Below the pieces are notes generated by a model. That model saw only the letters and a program-made list of their open reading frames with translations, was not told where the DNA came from and searched no databases. The position numbers and the translations under genes were made by a program. A DNA stretch of 64,000 nt from Halococcoides cellulosivorans (GTDB taxonomy: Archaea; Halobacteriota; Halobacteria; Halobacteriales; Haloarculaceae): the NCBI RefSeq assembly GCF_003058365.1, contig NZ_CP028858.1, positions 124,001-188,000 on the forward strand, read 5' to 3'. Every line of letters starts with the position of its first letter. The stretch's first letter is position 1. Positions 18,401 through 27,488 of this stretch are shown one piece after another.

Positions 18401-21400
18401 TCGCCGAAACGGCACTCCAAGATGGCAGAACAACCACGTCCTGGCAGATTACGAACAGTCGATTCGCCGGAAACAACGAAACGACCGTCGACGTGGGCGA
18501 TCGGAGCCGATGGACGATCACACAGTCGACGTTCGACGGGTCCGGTACGCTCGTCGACGCTCGCGCGTCGAACACCAGCGTCGACCTGCGGCGCAACTAC
18601 TGGGGCTCGGACGGCCTGCAGTCCGATCAGGTCCTCGGCGACGCGCTGACTGGCGACGAACTCGACGCGCCACCGAGTGAAGCCGACTCTGTGGCGACTG
18701 GCTCACCGTATGCCGTCGAACCCGGCCCAGGCAGCACGACGACGTGGACCGAGTCACTCCCGGATGTCGGCGAGAACGGTGAGAATCCGATCTGGGTGAG
18801 CTACGAGGCGAGTGCGGTGGGCGACGACGCCTCGCTGACTCTGGTCGCGCGCTCCTCGGAGGGCTCGGCGGCCTGGACGGTCGATCCGGACACTGACGGC
18901 CTCGCCACCCAGCGGCTCTCGGGCGACAAGATCGACGGCGAGGCGGTTCTGCAGGTGCGGGCGATCAACACGTCCGCCTCGATCAAAGCCATCCGGGCGC
19001 ACAAAGACAGCGACGGCGACGGGCTTTCGGATCGCGTCGAGCGCGCGACGATCGTGCCGCAGAACGGCCCCGTCGACGCGTTCTCGACCAAGCCCCACGA
19101 CGCAGACACCGACAACGATGGCGTCCCCGACGGCGAGGAGGTCGGCGTGTCGGGCCGCGATCTCAGCGAGCGAATTCAGGGCGGCCAGATCGTCGTCGAT
19201 CGCGTTCACTCCGACCCGACGGTAAAGGATACTGACGGTGACGGGTTGACGGACGAAGAGGAACGCGACGGCTGGACCGTACTGGTCGCCGAGACAGATG
19301 AGCAGGCCACCAGCTACGCCGAACGGCGACGAAACGACTCGAACGCGCGCGCAGTCCTGACCTCGATCCGGGTGTACTCGGAGCCCCTCGTCGCGGATTC
19401 GGACAATGATGGCCTGAACGATCTTGAGGAGCGGTGGAATCGTACCAATCCAGACCGCGCGGACACAGACCACGACGGCCTCAAGGACGCGAAAGAACTC
19501 GGCATCGGCGAGGACCCCACGATTCACGATTACCGCGCGCCAGTGGTCGAACCGATCGCCCTGCATGGTATCGCGGCGAGAGAGTCCTCGATTTTCGTAA
19601 AGGTACGGGTGATCGACCCGAGTGGCGTCGAGGACGTGACGCTGTATCAGAACGGAGAACAGCTCAAGTCGAAATCGTTCTCCGGTGAAGAGGAGGTAAA
19701 GGTCACAAAACTCACGGTAGACTCGTACACTGAGGCGTATCTCGAAGCCGGAAAGCGGTTATTCCACGGCCAGCCTGTGACTGTCCGTTCGGTCGACACC
19801 CATGGGAACGCTCGGAACCAGACGATCATGGGGCCAGATGCCGCGGGAGAAGCCGCGGCGATGGCGGAATCCCTGGTCCCATTTAAAAAGCAGAAGGTAA
19901 TTCAGGGTCTGGGCATGGGTTCTGGCGTTTCGACCGTAGCTTACGAAGCGGCAGTCGGCATCAAAGAACTCGCCACCAATCCACTGGGGCCGATCAAGGC
20001 GTTGGTTAAGCTGGCCCAAACGATCATCAAGGATCCTTCGATTCTGCCCAAACTTCCGAAATTGATCCTGGATAGCTTCATTGAGCCCGAGGAGACCCGG
20101 AATCCGTTCGAGGTCGGGACGACGGAGCACGCGTCCTTTGCCGGTGGCTGGACGCTCGGGTACGCCAGCGCGACGATCGTCCCGTCCTATTTCACTGCCG
20201 GAGCGACGGGTCTCGTTCAGAAGGGCGTGACGCTCCCCAAGAAGCTCAAATTGATGGTCCACGCCGTCAAGGCGGCCTCGCCAGATCACGTACCGGGGGC
20301 GCTCCGTCCCACAGTGTGGCAGAAAGCGGGCCAGGTCCAGAAAGCGCTGCCCGACGCTGACGTCCAGACCGGGCGGCTGGCGAGTGTCTACGGCCGCACA
20401 CCGGGCCCGGAACGAGAGCGAATCACGGACTCGCTCGAAAAACTGCCCGACGGGACGACGAGCTATCTCAGACAGACGGACGTGGACGCGCCGGTGACGA
20501 AGTCGGCACAGCTCATCAAGCGATCCGACGGGTCGGGCCAGCGGGCGTTGAACGCGCTCGCAAAGACCGATTCCGACGCGGCTGACGTCCTCCTGAAGAT
20601 GGACGACCGCGTGGCGCAGATGCGGTTCGCCAAGGCCTACGACAGTGGCGACATCGATAGCGACGAGCTGGCGACGGCGTTGCGGCGGTACGACGACCTC
20701 GATCGGCCGGGGAAACAAGCGGCCGACGAGATGATCGCGGCGACGGGTGACGACGCAGTGGGCGTGCTGGCGAAAAGCGACGGGCCAGCCAAAGAGTTAG
20801 TGACCGATGGCGGTACGGACATCGATTACCGGACCGCGGTCGCGCGGGCGGCCGACAGCGACGAGATCGACTCGTACAAGCAACTCGATCGGGCGGTCCA
20901 GAAAGTCGAGAGCCTCGATGGGGCGCAGAACCGTCGTGCTCGGCAGTTAATCGCAGATGCGGACGGAAGCGGGGCGAAACTGATCGACGAGCTTGACGAC
21001 CGAGCACTTGGGCAACTCTTGGATTATGATGGAGCTGGCGCTGATGGAATGCGTCGTACTCTCGCCAGAGAATATGCAAATGGCGATATCGAATCGGACG
21101 AAATAGAACTATTCAGCCAGGATCTAGCGGACCTACGAGACGCGGACGTAGACGGAGTCGAACACGTTATTGCCGACGATATTGCAGACAGTACGACGAA
21201 TAATGTTCGCGGGGCGATGTACGAGTTCCACGTCGCGAATGGCTATGTCGACGACATTGGTGATGTCGCTGAAATCGGCTGGACGAGACAAACTGTCCGG
21301 TTCGACGAACTCAATAGTGACCAAGTAGATCAGATCATCAAGGAGATGGATTTCGCCGATGCTGGGAGTCGGGCAGACAAAGAAGACCTGATCCGAGAGG

Positions 21401-21690
21401 CATTAAATCCAGATAATTTGGGCCGTGATAGCTCAAACACCGAGCTGGATGTTCTGAAAAGAAATGATGAGTATATCGAAGCAAAATCAGGGGCAGTTGA
21501 ATACCCGGACATCCAAGCAAAAATTATCAGATACATATCCCATCAACTCGAAGGTGACCTTGACTCGACAGATACGATGACTGTTGTTGCCAAAGACAGT
21601 GGAGAGTTCGTCAACAGTGATGGAGAACTAAATAAGGTGGGTCGCTTGATCGAAAATACTCGTGGCGTAAGTTGGGACACTCTGGAGTGA
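15466..21690 (+). CDS. Secreted polymorphic toxin: TSP3 repeats, beta-helix trunk, nuclease-like C-terminal tip
   Basis: 2,074 residues. Order of parts (approximate residues): Sec signal 1-28 (cleavage after GPALA); dockerin-like EF-hand pair 79-140 ([23 protein letters not shown]); thrombospondin-3-type calcium repeats 142-484 ([13 protein letters not shown] units); beta domain to 675; right-handed beta-helix 679-1052 starting [20 protein letters not shown] with SSGDWTLS turns; beta segment; second TSP3 block 1181-1355; Ig-like 1359-1450; hydrophobic segment 1472-1595; helical repeats 1609-1909; tip 1912-2074. The tip has a PD-(D/E)xK pattern: Glu1920, Asp1995, Glu2005-x-Lys2007 (IEAKSG), suggesting a nuclease. 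Stop is 3 bp before the immunity start. It is the only copy in the array with promoter and signal peptide. DNA becomes AT-rich over the tip. Toxin function is inferred. Confidence 0.8.
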   Translation: MRRQVRRGVAVLFAVLLVSTATVGPALAGLGEDASERSLADDRLAEESSTLNTSDQSTTQSYGPNRSELEPIDGTVPKDPNGDGLYEDISGDGRWDFPDVNAFYAYYDTPPVQNHTAAYDFNGDGEVDADDVQSLLEEVYDADGDGLNHSVERTAPGVVNTSVMENDGTFPDPDTDGDGQPNFRDEDSDGDGIPDAEEGTDDTDGDGRPNYVDTDSDGDGIPDAREGTTDTDGDGVPDYLDPDDDGDGVSTARELNLTRTHSLPPDVDFDGRVNWRDPDADGDGIPDGEEADTDSDGDGIPDFLDADSDNDGLPDYYEESVTGTDPANNDSASSAIDDAVGNNGVIDGREDFDSDGLSNAQEFAAGTDPLDADTDGDNLSDASEVRRGWLNATDSDTDGDGVLDGAEDQDGDGLTNSEEADFGSALRIADTDGDGLNDSEERAHGTNATLIDSDSDGLDDPAELRIDEVDPTDPDTDGDGVVDGNETLTTVATDDETGARVEITGQGDVASAVTISDVSGSVGPTNGTAIRVSSTVPYDEATITVPVDDSLDASERDALEIYRWDGTGDTSWTSVGSTSVDADAGTISATVEDLGYVKPYTGSVERSVGVDAADPTNFDNTTTDGEGIYEAEGTSIQVNTSEKTIGAPSPVEFDSPAAASVGVDLTPAVPASVDREVAADGSANYTSIQAAIDDADVGATILVREGTYPEALTIDKSVTLVGQKAIIESPTDEDAIDVRTSATISGVEIRPTDGAGLDVTDTAGHVELSNSKVAGAATGVEANGSEADVTLSSVAFVERTRDGYGIRAHQSSGDWTLSNVAFRNSTAESGGTDHTIKADQSSGDWTLSTVELSGIYADGSTGDWTVEDAKIGYTTEKAISGHSSSGDWTIRNVVIEQVYHGIIATNASGAWSVSETDVTGAFMYTEDPVGNGLALTRFKGSASIDDVSLSRVEAGIRAKQFQGRVEASGLSIVNNDRGIAETALQDGRTTTSWQITNSRFAGNNETTVDVGDRSRWTITQSTFDGSGTLVDARASNTSVDLRRNYWGSDGLQSDQVLGDALTGDELDAPPSEADSVATGSPYAVEPGPGSTTTWTESLPDVGENGENPIWVSYEASAVGDDASLTLVARSSEGSAAWTVDPDTDGLATQRLSGDKIDGEAVLQVRAINTSASIKAIRAHKDSDGDGLSDRVERATIVPQNGPVDAFSTKPHDADTDNDGVPDGEEVGVSGRDLSERIQGGQIVVDRVHSDPTVKDTDGDGLTDEEERDGWTVLVAETDEQATSYAERRRNDSNARAVLTSIRVYSEPLVADSDNDGLNDLEERWNRTNPDRADTDHDGLKDAKELGIGEDPTIHDYRAPVVEPIALHGIAARESSIFVKVRVIDPSGVEDVTLYQNGEQLKSKSFSGEEEVKVTKLTVDSYTEAYLEAGKRLFHGQPVTVRSVDTHGNARNQTIMGPDAAGEAAAMAESLVPFKKQKVIQGLGMGSGVSTVAYEAAVGIKELATNPLGPIKALVKLAQTIIKDPSILPKLPKLILDSFIEPEETRNPFEVGTTEHASFAGGWTLGYASATIVPSYFTAGATGLVQKGVTLPKKLKLMVHAVKAASPDHVPGALRPTVWQKAGQVQKALPDADVQTGRLASVYGRTPGPERERITDSLEKLPDGTTSYLRQTDVDAPVTKSAQLIKRSDGSGQRALNALAKTDSDAADVLLKMDDRVAQMRFAKAYDSGDIDSDELATALRRYDDLDRPGKQAADEMIAATGDDAVGVLAKSDGPAKELVTDGGTDIDYRTAVARAADSDEIDSYKQLDRAVQKVESLDGAQNRRARQLIADADGSGAKLIDELDDRALGQLLDYDGAGADGMRRTLAREYANGDIESDEIELFSQDLADLRDADVDGVEHVIADDIADSTTNNVRGAMYEFHVANGYVDDIGDVAEIGWTRQTVRFDELNSDQVDQIIKEMDFADAGSRADKEDLIREALNPDNLGRDSSNTELDVLKRNDEYIEAKSGAVEYPDIQAKIIRYISHQLEGDLDSTDTMTVVAKDSGEFVNSDGELNKVGRLIENTRGVSWDTLE
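15889..16915 (+). repeat. Tandem TSP3-type calcium-binding repeat coding block
   Basis: Around fifteen D-x-D-x-D-G units are encoded by near-repeats of gacagcgacggtgacggcat, for example at about 16024, 16108 and 16351. Each unit gives an EF-hand-like calcium loop. The DNA repetition follows from the protein repeat and could allow slippage or unequal recombination. Confidence 0.8.
20733..20904 (+). repeat. Linker homology block, expressed copy (partner at 22488-22660)
   Basis: Codes for [19 protein letters not shown]...[21 protein letters not shown] within the helical linker. The same stretch, with scattered substitutions, forms the 5' edge of the first spare tip at 22488-22660. It is long enough to support homologous exchange that would replace the current tip and immunity gene. 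Confidence 0.8.
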
Positions 21691-21693
21691 CTC

Positions 21694-22374
21694 GTGACCG
21701 AGAACTATATACACATTGAATTTGTCTATCCCTCGGGACAGTCCCAGGGCGTTCTGGACGAGCTTTCGGAATCGCTGGAAAGATATGACGAAATAGATTC
21801 AAGTCGTGTGGTGATCAAGCCCAAAAGCTTTGGAAGTATCAAAGTTGGATCATATGCTGGTGTAAACGATCATTGGCCACTTGAGGAGGATGAGTTGACA
21901 TACGAAAGCCCCCAGCGGAGTATATCCCTGGCTGATTCACCGACAATCGAATATTCAATCAGCGATCTCCAGTATTTGAAGGGCGGTGAAGAACACCCAC
22001 TAGACGTTGAGCTAGACGAACCTCTTCGGGAGTTTATAAATATAATGGAGATATGTTATATGGCCGTTGATGAACGGCCTATAGCAGTCTATAGCTTCAC
22101 TCCTGACACACCACATGATTTGCGGAAGCCGCCGATAACTGCTGAATCAATTGCCGAGGGTCGGTTACTGTATTTGCCCTGGCTCGCTATATTCACACCG
22201 CAAATGATCGATTACTACGGCCGAGAAACCTTACTATCGGCCCCCGCTTGGAAAGTTGAAGAACTCAACGATGGATCGATCATGACTGTTTGTCATGATA
22301 ATGTTCTCGATTGGATGGAAGATTGTCGAGACGTTGCCGATCATATTGGACTTCCTTGGCATGGCGATATGTGA
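21694..22374 (+). CDS. Presumed immunity protein 1 for the effector tip
   Basis: 226 residues, cytoplasmic, acidic, no signal peptide. It starts with GTG 3 bp after the effector stop. The C-terminal part WLAIFTPQMIDYYGRETLLSAPAWKVEELNDGS closely resembles the protein at 26665-27381 (WLMMLSPEICEDIGRERLKSAPVWRSE), so the two form one family; the W-L-x-x-(L/F)-(S/T)-P...GG pattern recalls the Imm52 immunity family of bacterial polymorphic toxins, which is a guess. Both follow PD-(D/E)xK-like tips. DNA is clearly more AT-rich than the surrounding core genes. Confidence 0.7.
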   Translation: MTENYIHIEFVYPSGQSQGVLDELSESLERYDEIDSSRVVIKPKSFGSIKVGSYAGVNDHWPLEEDELTYESPQRSISLADSPTIEYSISDLQYLKGGEEHPLDVELDEPLREFINIMEICYMAVDERPIAVYSFTPDTPHDLRKPPITAESIAEGRLLYLPWLAIFTPQMIDYYGRETLLSAPAWKVEELNDGSIMTVCHDNVLDWMEDCRDVADHIGLPWHGDM

Positions 22375-22487
22375 TATTATATATTATAGTATTATCCGGA
22401 AGCCAAGAGGGCGAACGCCGGTCTGCTGATCCGGAAAGCACCCGGTGATGGCGGCGTCACGTCCCTGGACAGGCCGCTGCTGACGAG
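22375..22487 (+). other. Cassette junction region
   Basis: Begins with an AT-only run (tattatatattatagtatta) after immunity gene 1, then switches to GC-rich DNA. Homology to the effector linker starts at about 22456 (RRHVPGQAAADE against [16 protein letters not shown]), with a few codons deleted. No promoter-start pairing for the following frame is evident. Confidence 0.5.
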
Positions 22488-23345
22488 GTGATCGCGGCGA
22501 CGGGCGACGACGCAGTAGGTGTCTTGGCGAAAAGCGACGGGCCGGCCCGGCGGCTCATCGCCGACGGCTGGACGGATCGTGACTTCCGGACGGCTGTGGC
22601 GCGGGCGGCCGACAGCGACGATATCGACTCGTACAAGCAACTCGATCGGGCGGTCCAAGAGATTGACTCGCTTTCGACGAGTGCCCGAAAGCCAGCACGG
22701 GAGCTTGTCAAAAGCGACCCAGGTGACGGAATCAAGGCGATAAGTCGATTCGAGCAGGCTGAGGAGGTTGTTGATCTCGAGGCATTCGTTCGGACGATCA
22801 AACGATTCGACAAGAGCGAAAAAGCGGAAATGGCCAGAATGGTGAGTAAAGCGGATGATGGTGCACAGTTGGCTGATGAGCTTGACTACGGACAGCTCAA
22901 ACGCATCGCCGATCAGGGTGCGGGTCGATCTGCTGCCCGGCTCAGCAATCGTGACGTGGCACCATCGAACATCAGGCGGCTGGTTGACGATGACAATATC
23001 GACCTGACGCATGTGGATGATCTCATGACCAGCACCTACCGAAGTTGGTCATCTAAGGGGACAGGATTTTCGGGACACCACACGAAACATGCTGATGAAT
23101 GGGATCCGACGCTGACGAAGTCCGAATATCGAACGAAAGCCCGCGAACTGATGAACCGAAATCGTGACGATATTGAGGTCTACTATCAAAAGGGGAACGA
23201 TAATCTGGCCGTTTACGATCGTTCCACGAACGAATTGGCTGTCGGAGGCAGGCCACAAGGAAGGATCCAGACACTGTTCAGGCCAGACCAACCACTGCAA
23301 TATATTGACAGAAGAGTTGGATCGGAGCTAATTGAGGTGAAATGA
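22488..23345 (+). CDS. Spare toxin tip 2, BECR-like RNase candidate, no own start or signal
   Basis: 285 codons. Residues 1-60 repeat the effector linker ([20 protein letters not shown]), and then helices of the same type continue to about residue 170. The last ~95 residues form a new tip: GHHTKHADEWDP, a central KARELMNRNRDD helix, then VYDRSTNELAVGG and RIQTLFRP. The H-x-x-K-H start and the late T-x-F-x-P strand resemble toxins with the Barnase/EndoU/ColicinE5/RelE fold, so RNase activity is suggested, not shown. It lacks a signal peptide and credible promoter; the first GTG is internal to the homology. Its stop overlaps immunity gene 2 (ATGA at 23342). Confidence 0.7.
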   Translation: MIAATGDDAVGVLAKSDGPARRLIADGWTDRDFRTAVARAADSDDIDSYKQLDRAVQEIDSLSTSARKPARELVKSDPGDGIKAISRFEQAEEVVDLEAFVRTIKRFDKSEKAEMARMVSKADDGAQLADELDYGQLKRIADQGAGRSAARLSNRDVAPSNIRRLVDDDNIDLTHVDDLMTSTYRSWSSKGTGFSGHHTKHADEWDPTLTKSEYRTKARELMNRNRDDIEVYYQKGNDNLAVYDRSTNELAVGGRPQGRIQTLFRPDQPLQYIDRRVGSELIEVK

Positions 23346-23941
23346 ATATGAATGTAGATGATATAAAAGAAGATGGGAGATTCTTCATCGAAAAGCACGA
23401 TGAAATTGTCGAATATGCACGAGAAGAATTAGAAACAGAAGAAGATAAGAGAGGACGAGTTGTAAAAAACACCATAGTTAATGAATACAAAGTTGGATAT
23501 ATATATGATTATTTAAACAGTGTGAGTGAATGCTCAACCGAAATTGAGGGCGGGCTTGAGCGGATTCAGATGAAAAATGAGATACTAAGGGATGAATTTA
23601 CTGAATCATTCGACAAGCGGTGTGCTTATGAACTTAATCAGATAGTCAACCAATACCCAATGATTGTCTGTCATATACTTGGCCTTGACCCAATGAATGA
23701 TGAAGTCAGACAGTCACTATCACAGAGAGATAGTATTCATATTCTCTTAGATTATCTCGGCGAAGATGACCTCCCAGAGGGATTGCGGCCCCAAGTTGAA
23801 GCGCTGGATGAAGTGATGAGTTGTATCATGAAATTTTACAGATCAGATGAGATATCCGATCTAAAAGGACAGATAGCTATTGAATATTTCCCGGATAGTT
23901 TCTGGTGGCGACATCCTGACCAACTTCTATCTGACCAATAG
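23342..23941 (+). CDS. Presumed immunity protein 2
   Basis: 199 residues, acidic, mostly helical (VEYAREELETEEDKRGR, ERIQMKNEILRDEF, DEVRQSLSQRDSIHILLDYLGED). The ATG at 23342 overlaps the stop of the preceding tip, which is the main reason to call it the cognate immunity protein. Its DNA is the most AT-rich of the array, with many Lys and Ile codons ending in A or T, unlike the host. I do not recognise a family. The inactivated insertion sequence follows. Confidence 0.65.
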   Translation: MNMNVDDIKEDGRFFIEKHDEIVEYAREELETEEDKRGRVVKNTIVNEYKVGYIYDYLNSVSECSTEIEGGLERIQMKNEILRDEFTESFDKRCAYELNQIVNQYPMIVCHILGLDPMNDEVRQSLSQRDSIHILLDYLGEDDLPEGLRPQVEALDEVMSCIMKFYRSDEISDLKGQIAIEYFPDSFWWRHPDQLLSDQ

Positions 23942-24027
23942 GCTCGATACGATTAAACAGGGGTGTCAATGGAAATCTGGTTTTTAGGTCAAATTGGCCG
24001 TGGTGAATCGCCAGACATAGCTTGATT

Positions 24028-24902
24028 TCACTGTGTCACCGCCCGCTTGATGTTGTGAACGATACACATCAGGACGATTTCTCGAAATTCACCATACCAG
24101 GATCGCGCACGCACGGCGTCGTCGGACTACGTCCGACTGCCTGAGGGAGCTTCGCTCCCTCTCTGTCACCGAGCATGCGCTTGATCGACGAGAAGACGGT
24201 CTCACACATCGATCGTTGACGGTATCGAGGCCCATCGATCCGCGCGTTGTGCGCGTGGTCGATGGGCCGGAACTCACGATGTTTGATCAGTGGTCTCACG
24301 CCCTCTTCGCGGAGTTTTTCACGTAATTGCATCCAATCGTATCCTTTGTCGGCCGCGAGGCTGTGCAGGTCGCCCGCGTTGCGGCGGGCGACCTGCCAGC
24401 CGAGCTGTGTGTCGTGACGTTTCTCGGTCGTACAGTGAACGTCGAGAATCGCGTTGCTTTCTGTATCGACGAGAGCTGTCGTTTTGAGCGTCTGAACGCG
24501 GTAATTCGTTCGACGGCAATAGTGTTTGCTTGCGTTTTCGCGGTCGAAAAACGTCGCGTCGATCGCGGCGTGCCCGCTCGGTTCGTGCAGTTGTGCGGAA
24601 AGGCGCAACAATACGCGCCAGAGCGCGGTCTTGATCCTTTCAAACCACTTCACTAACGTCGAGTGATCCGGGAGATCGGCCGGTTCGAGGCCGATCTCCC
24701 CGAGAATATGTGGCATCTCGCTCAGCAGGTCGAGTGCTTCTCGATACGATTTTTCGAGGTAAACCCGCAGACAATGCAGCGAAACGACGGCATACTCGGC
24801 GAAGCCGCCACCCCCTTCGGGGGCGGCGACTTCGCCTCGCCCACCAACAGCATTTTTGGCTAACGTCACGACCTTCGTCGTGAAGCGGGAGATCTTCGAC
24901 AT
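24028..24902 (-). pseudogene. IS5-like (DDE) transposase disrupted by a 47-bp hairpin insertion
   Basis: Starts MSKISRFTTKVVTLAKNAV at 24902. DDE-type features: AAIDATFFDRE, LAADKGYDW, and RSMCETVFSSIKR. After RMLGD the frame is broken, and the proper C-terminus (VRARSWYGEFREIVLMCIVHN) resumes in another frame, ending at 24028. The disruption is about 47 bp at 24121-24169 made of two perfect stem-loops. Because 47 is not a multiple of three the transposase is frameshifted. Other parts match the haloarchaeal ISH-type transposases I remember. Confidence 0.8.
24118..24169. repeat. Double palindromic hairpin insert inside the transposase
   Basis: On the + strand, gtcggac-tac-gtccgac (7-bp stem, 3-nt loop) and gagggagc-ttc-gctccctc (8-bp stem, 3-nt loop) are separated by about 5 nt. 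Removing about 47 bp restores the usual transposase reading GD-AVRARSW, so this is an insertion and not native sequence. A three-base gtc/gac duplication may flank it. Confidence 0.6.
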
Positions 24903-24941
24903 GGATAACCGGCGATTTCCCGCTTCATCCAACTAGTTCTA

Positions 24942-25151
24942 ACGGTCGAATCCGACGCTGTATTGCGATTCACCAGTGCCGCTGGAAGTGGTAACAGGAT
25001 ACAGTATACGCTTAAACCAGCTGAACATGGACATGATTATGGTATCAAACGTATGAAAGTGATCGTGGAAGATGGATCGATATTTACTTCCTTCCCAAAG
25101 TCCGGGAGTGCAATTGAAAAATGGTCCTTCCCCGCCAGTGATTGGGTATGA
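24942..25151 (+). pseudogene. Toxin tip 3, C-terminal fragment cut by the insertion sequence
   Basis: Open frame from the IS edge reading LTVESDAVLRFTSAAG..., then HGHDYGIKRMKV, EDGSIFTSFPKSG and stop at 25151. The first ATG in frame is deep inside, so no start exists. The His-rich stretch and the late strand ending in S-x-F-P resemble the ends of tips 2 and 7, so it is probably a remnant of a BECR-like tip. It overlaps the next immunity gene by 4 bp (ATGA at 25148). Confidence 0.6.
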
Positions 25152-25660
25152 CCCACATTTCATTGGAGTTTGACTTTGACGAACGTGCACACGAAGCCTT
25201 TGAGCAGGGAAAATTCAACGTCCCTGTTGGGGCCCGTTTGCAAATTGGGGAGACATTTATCCTTGGAGACTCGGGGGCGTACACTCGAGATTATGTTGAG
25301 CATTATATCATCCAATTACTAGAAGGTGCGAAGGCTGCACTTAATAGTAAGCGATATATTCATGACTATTATATCGATGCGATGTATCTCGTGTTCGAAC
25401 CGGCCGGCGATGGACGGACGAATCTCGCGTTCTGCTACAGCGAGGAAGCCGCCGAAAACCCGGACTACCGCGGAGAACAATCCCCAAAACTTCCCGAACC
25501 GGAAGCTGTCGCGCCGACGCGAGAGCTTGCCGCAGTCATTGCTGACGCTGCTAAGACCTATCTCGATACTATTCGGGAATATGATCCCGATGCTGGCTCC
25601 GAGTACGTTGAACCACTGCTGGATGATTTACATGAGGAACTCGATGGCATCGAGAGTTAA
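25148..25660 (+). CDS. Presumed immunity protein 3
   Basis: 170 residues starting MTHISLEFDFDER (the TTG two codons upstream is less likely). The middle, YVEHYIIQLLEGAKAALNSKRY then MYLVFEPAGDGRTNLAFCYSEEA, parallels the protein at 35769-36338 (YLHTVFSGLVKRAISLSKG..., LILEPLSDSDLRLAHRV). Both also end with a helix containing a D-A-A-x-x-Y-L pair. So these are probably one immunity family, both paired with BECR-like tips. The first half is AT-rich and the second half GC-rich. It survives although its own toxin is broken, as orphan immunity genes often do. Confidence 0.65.
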   Translation: MTHISLEFDFDERAHEAFEQGKFNVPVGARLQIGETFILGDSGAYTRDYVEHYIIQLLEGAKAALNSKRYIHDYYIDAMYLVFEPAGDGRTNLAFCYSEEAAENPDYRGEQSPKLPEPEAVAPTRELAAVIADAAKTYLDTIREYDPDAGSEYVEPLLDDLHEELDGIES

Positions 25661-25939
25661 CTGATTGGCACCCGACTTCTGACTAACTCCACGACAAATT
25701 TCTCGGCCGCCAACGTACGACTGGGCAGTTGCGGAGAGCTATTCGGACACGGAAATGGATCAACGACAACGGTGTCGTGTATGAGTCCACGTCGAAAGCC
25801 ACTCGCGTCGTACGGATGACTGGCGAAACGCAGCTATTCTGGCGCGAAGACGGCGGGGACGGCACTGAAGGTCCGGCGTGGGCTCGATCAGATCGATGCC
25901 AGCAAAGTTCGACAACTCTCGCCGGACGAACAGCGTCGA
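25661..25939 (+). other. Decayed cassette 5' edge
   Basis: No complete gene. From about 25819 the frame of the next tip is open and reads LAKRSYSGAKTAGTALKVRR, matching the linker handle (AKTVGSSLRVR) of the later cassettes. In another frame before it, TRKWINDNGVVYESTSKATR could be a further trunk fragment. A stop at about 25815 separates the two. Confidence 0.45.
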
Positions 25940-26632
25940 ATGGGCCAAATTCTTGCTGAGAGTGGCAAGGGCGTTGGCCGTGCGATGGCCGAAGGTGGTC
26001 CTGATTTCTATGCCCGCCTGCACCGGATTGGTGATTATCTCCGCGGGGTTGATTCAGAAATATTGCCCACCAAATTCGGCAAAATGCAGGGAGAAGGTGT
26101 GGAATACGCCAAGCTCGAAGGGATTGCGGATAATCTCGAAACGCTCAAAAATGCTGACACCGACATACAGGGACTGAATAGTCTCGTCAAAAATATTGCC
26201 TCGGGAAGCTCGAAAGAGAATTTCCTGAATTATGCTCACGAAGCGACAGTGGCGGCAACGTTACAAAAAGGCGGGAGGGTAGTTACGAAGGTAGGGCAGA
26301 ACGTGAAAACGAAAATTGGGGCTACGGAGATTGATATCGAATTGAAGAGTGGGGACACCATTGAAGTGAAACACGGTGACTTGACGAAAGCCGACAAGGA
26401 TCAACTGAAAACCCAGCTTGCATACAGACGCGAAAATAGTCTATCTGGAAATCACTATGTACAGGTAGAGGGAGAAATTAGTGATGAGATGGAATCATTC
26501 TTAAATAAAGAAAATATAAGAAAATTGTCTGCGCCGACTGATAACCAAGCATCATTGTCCCAAGGGCTTGCTACTGGTCTAAGTGTGAAAGAGACAGGCA
26601 ATACACATTCGGCGACCCCCTCATACGTGTGA
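25940..26632 (+). CDS. Spare toxin tip 4, PD-(D/E)xK nuclease candidate
   Basis: 230 codons from the first ATG; homology begins upstream at about 25819. Residues 1-80 are helical linker related to, but diverged from, the handle of tips 5-7 (VRQLSPDEQRRMGQILAESG). The tip begins near residue 90 with the helix NFLNYAHEATVAATLQKGG, then has the nuclease core GATEIDIELKSGD-TIEVKHGD, giving the acidic residue, E-x-K triad expected for a restriction-endonuclease fold. The 3' half is AT-rich. It lacks a signal peptide and credible promoter. Immunity gene 4 follows 32 bp later. Confidence 0.65.
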   Translation: MGQILAESGKGVGRAMAEGGPDFYARLHRIGDYLRGVDSEILPTKFGKMQGEGVEYAKLEGIADNLETLKNADTDIQGLNSLVKNIASGSSKENFLNYAHEATVAATLQKGGRVVTKVGQNVKTKIGATEIDIELKSGDTIEVKHGDLTKADKDQLKTQLAYRRENSLSGNHYVQVEGEISDEMESFLNKENIRKLSAPTDNQASLSQGLATGLSVKETGNTHSATPSYV

Positions 26633-26664
26633 ATAGTAACACATTAAATTAGTGGTTGAAAAAT

Positions 26665-27381
26665 ATGGATGCTCGAAATATTGATCCGGAATATTACTAC
26701 TTTGTAATCCCATCAGCGGACAGGTTCCTGAAAGACGAGTTGCGAACTATGGTAAAGGCTGGTTTGCATCAACACTGGTGTACAAACTGGGAATGTGACA
26801 GTAGTCGGTGCTACATTTTCGACGAAGAATCCATTGATGGCGACGAATGGGTGCCAATAACTGATGGCATCAAAATATTTATATCTGGAGATAATATAAG
26901 TATACACATATTTATGGATAATATAGACTTTAGCTTATACAATCGCAGTTCACTCGATTATCTCGAAAACCCCAATATTGGAGGTGTTCAACTCCACCTA
27001 GATGTAGCTGTGCTGAAAGATGTCATCTTCTCGGGAGAGGATGGCAGCGATACATTGCAGGAGGTCATCGATAGCGTTCGATTGGTATACGAACACCTCC
27101 CTGCCCCATTCGCGTTCTCTCAGCTCCCCCTCAAACACGAGTACGAAACCACGGTAACCAGAGAGCATCTCGAAACACCGGAGCTGCCCGACGTGTACTG
27201 GTTGATGATGCTGTCCCCGGAAATCTGTGAGGACATTGGCCGAGAGCGACTGAAGTCGGCGCCCGTCTGGAGAAGCGAACCCCTGCCCGATGGAGGAATG
27301 GAACTCGTCGCGACGGACGATTTACAGTTTACTCGGGAGCACAAACAGCGATTGCGGGATCACCTCGGGTTCACTGACTGA
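26665..27381 (+). CDS. Presumed immunity protein 4 (same family as protein 1)
   Basis: 238 residues from the ATG at 26665 (a TTG three codons earlier is possible). AT-rich first two thirds. The C-terminus VYWLMMLSPEICEDIGRERL then SAPVWRSEPLPDGG matches immunity protein 1 and may be an Imm52-like signature. A family-wide immunity fold with a variable N-terminal recognition half would explain why only the C-terminal part is alike. It follows a PD-(D/E)xK-like tip, as protein 1 does. Confidence 0.65.
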   Translation: MDARNIDPEYYYFVIPSADRFLKDELRTMVKAGLHQHWCTNWECDSSRCYIFDEESIDGDEWVPITDGIKIFISGDNISIHIFMDNIDFSLYNRSSLDYLENPNIGGVQLHLDVAVLKDVIFSGEDGSDTLQEVIDSVRLVYEHLPAPFAFSQLPLKHEYETTVTREHLETPELPDVYWLMMLSPEICEDIGRERLKSAPVWRSEPLPDGGMELVATDDLQFTREHKQRLRDHLGFTD

Positions 27382-27488
27382 TCAGCAGCGGATCTGACCC
27401 CAATCATTCGAAGACCCACCACGGGATCGTCGCGGGCGGATCGAGTGGCGACTGGACGCTCTCGAAGGTCGAACTCGCGGGACTGTTC
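27382..27488 (+). other. Abrupt 5' edge of trunk 2
   Basis: From about 27398 the frame of the next gene is already open and reads beta-helix turns ([20 protein letters not shown]) homologous to the effector at about 17990-18030. There is no start codon, promoter or signal peptide, so the trunk copy begins in mid-domain. Confidence 0.6.

Larger units (their letters stand above)
23984..24942. mobile_element. IS5-family-like insertion sequence, inactivated
   Basis: Region carrying a transposase in the minus orientation. Candidate terminal inverted repeats are ttaggtcaaattgg (23984-23997) and the reverse complement of ccaactagttctaa (24929-24942), matching at 10 of 14 positions; no target duplication was identified, so the ends are tentative. 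The element lies between immunity gene 2 and a truncated toxin tip, so its arrival or a later deletion probably removed the 5' part of that cassette. Confidence 0.6.

Noticed and set aside
24361-24400. 12-bp inverted repeat (caggtcgcccgc / gcgggcgacctg) in the transposase
   Set aside because: It falls exactly on the conserved QVARRNAGDL codons, so it follows from coding sequence, unlike the hairpins at 24118-24169.
23984-24942. Exact insertion-sequence ends and target duplication
   Set aside because: The candidate inverted repeats match only 10 of 14 bases and no direct duplication was seen, so ends are given as tentative.
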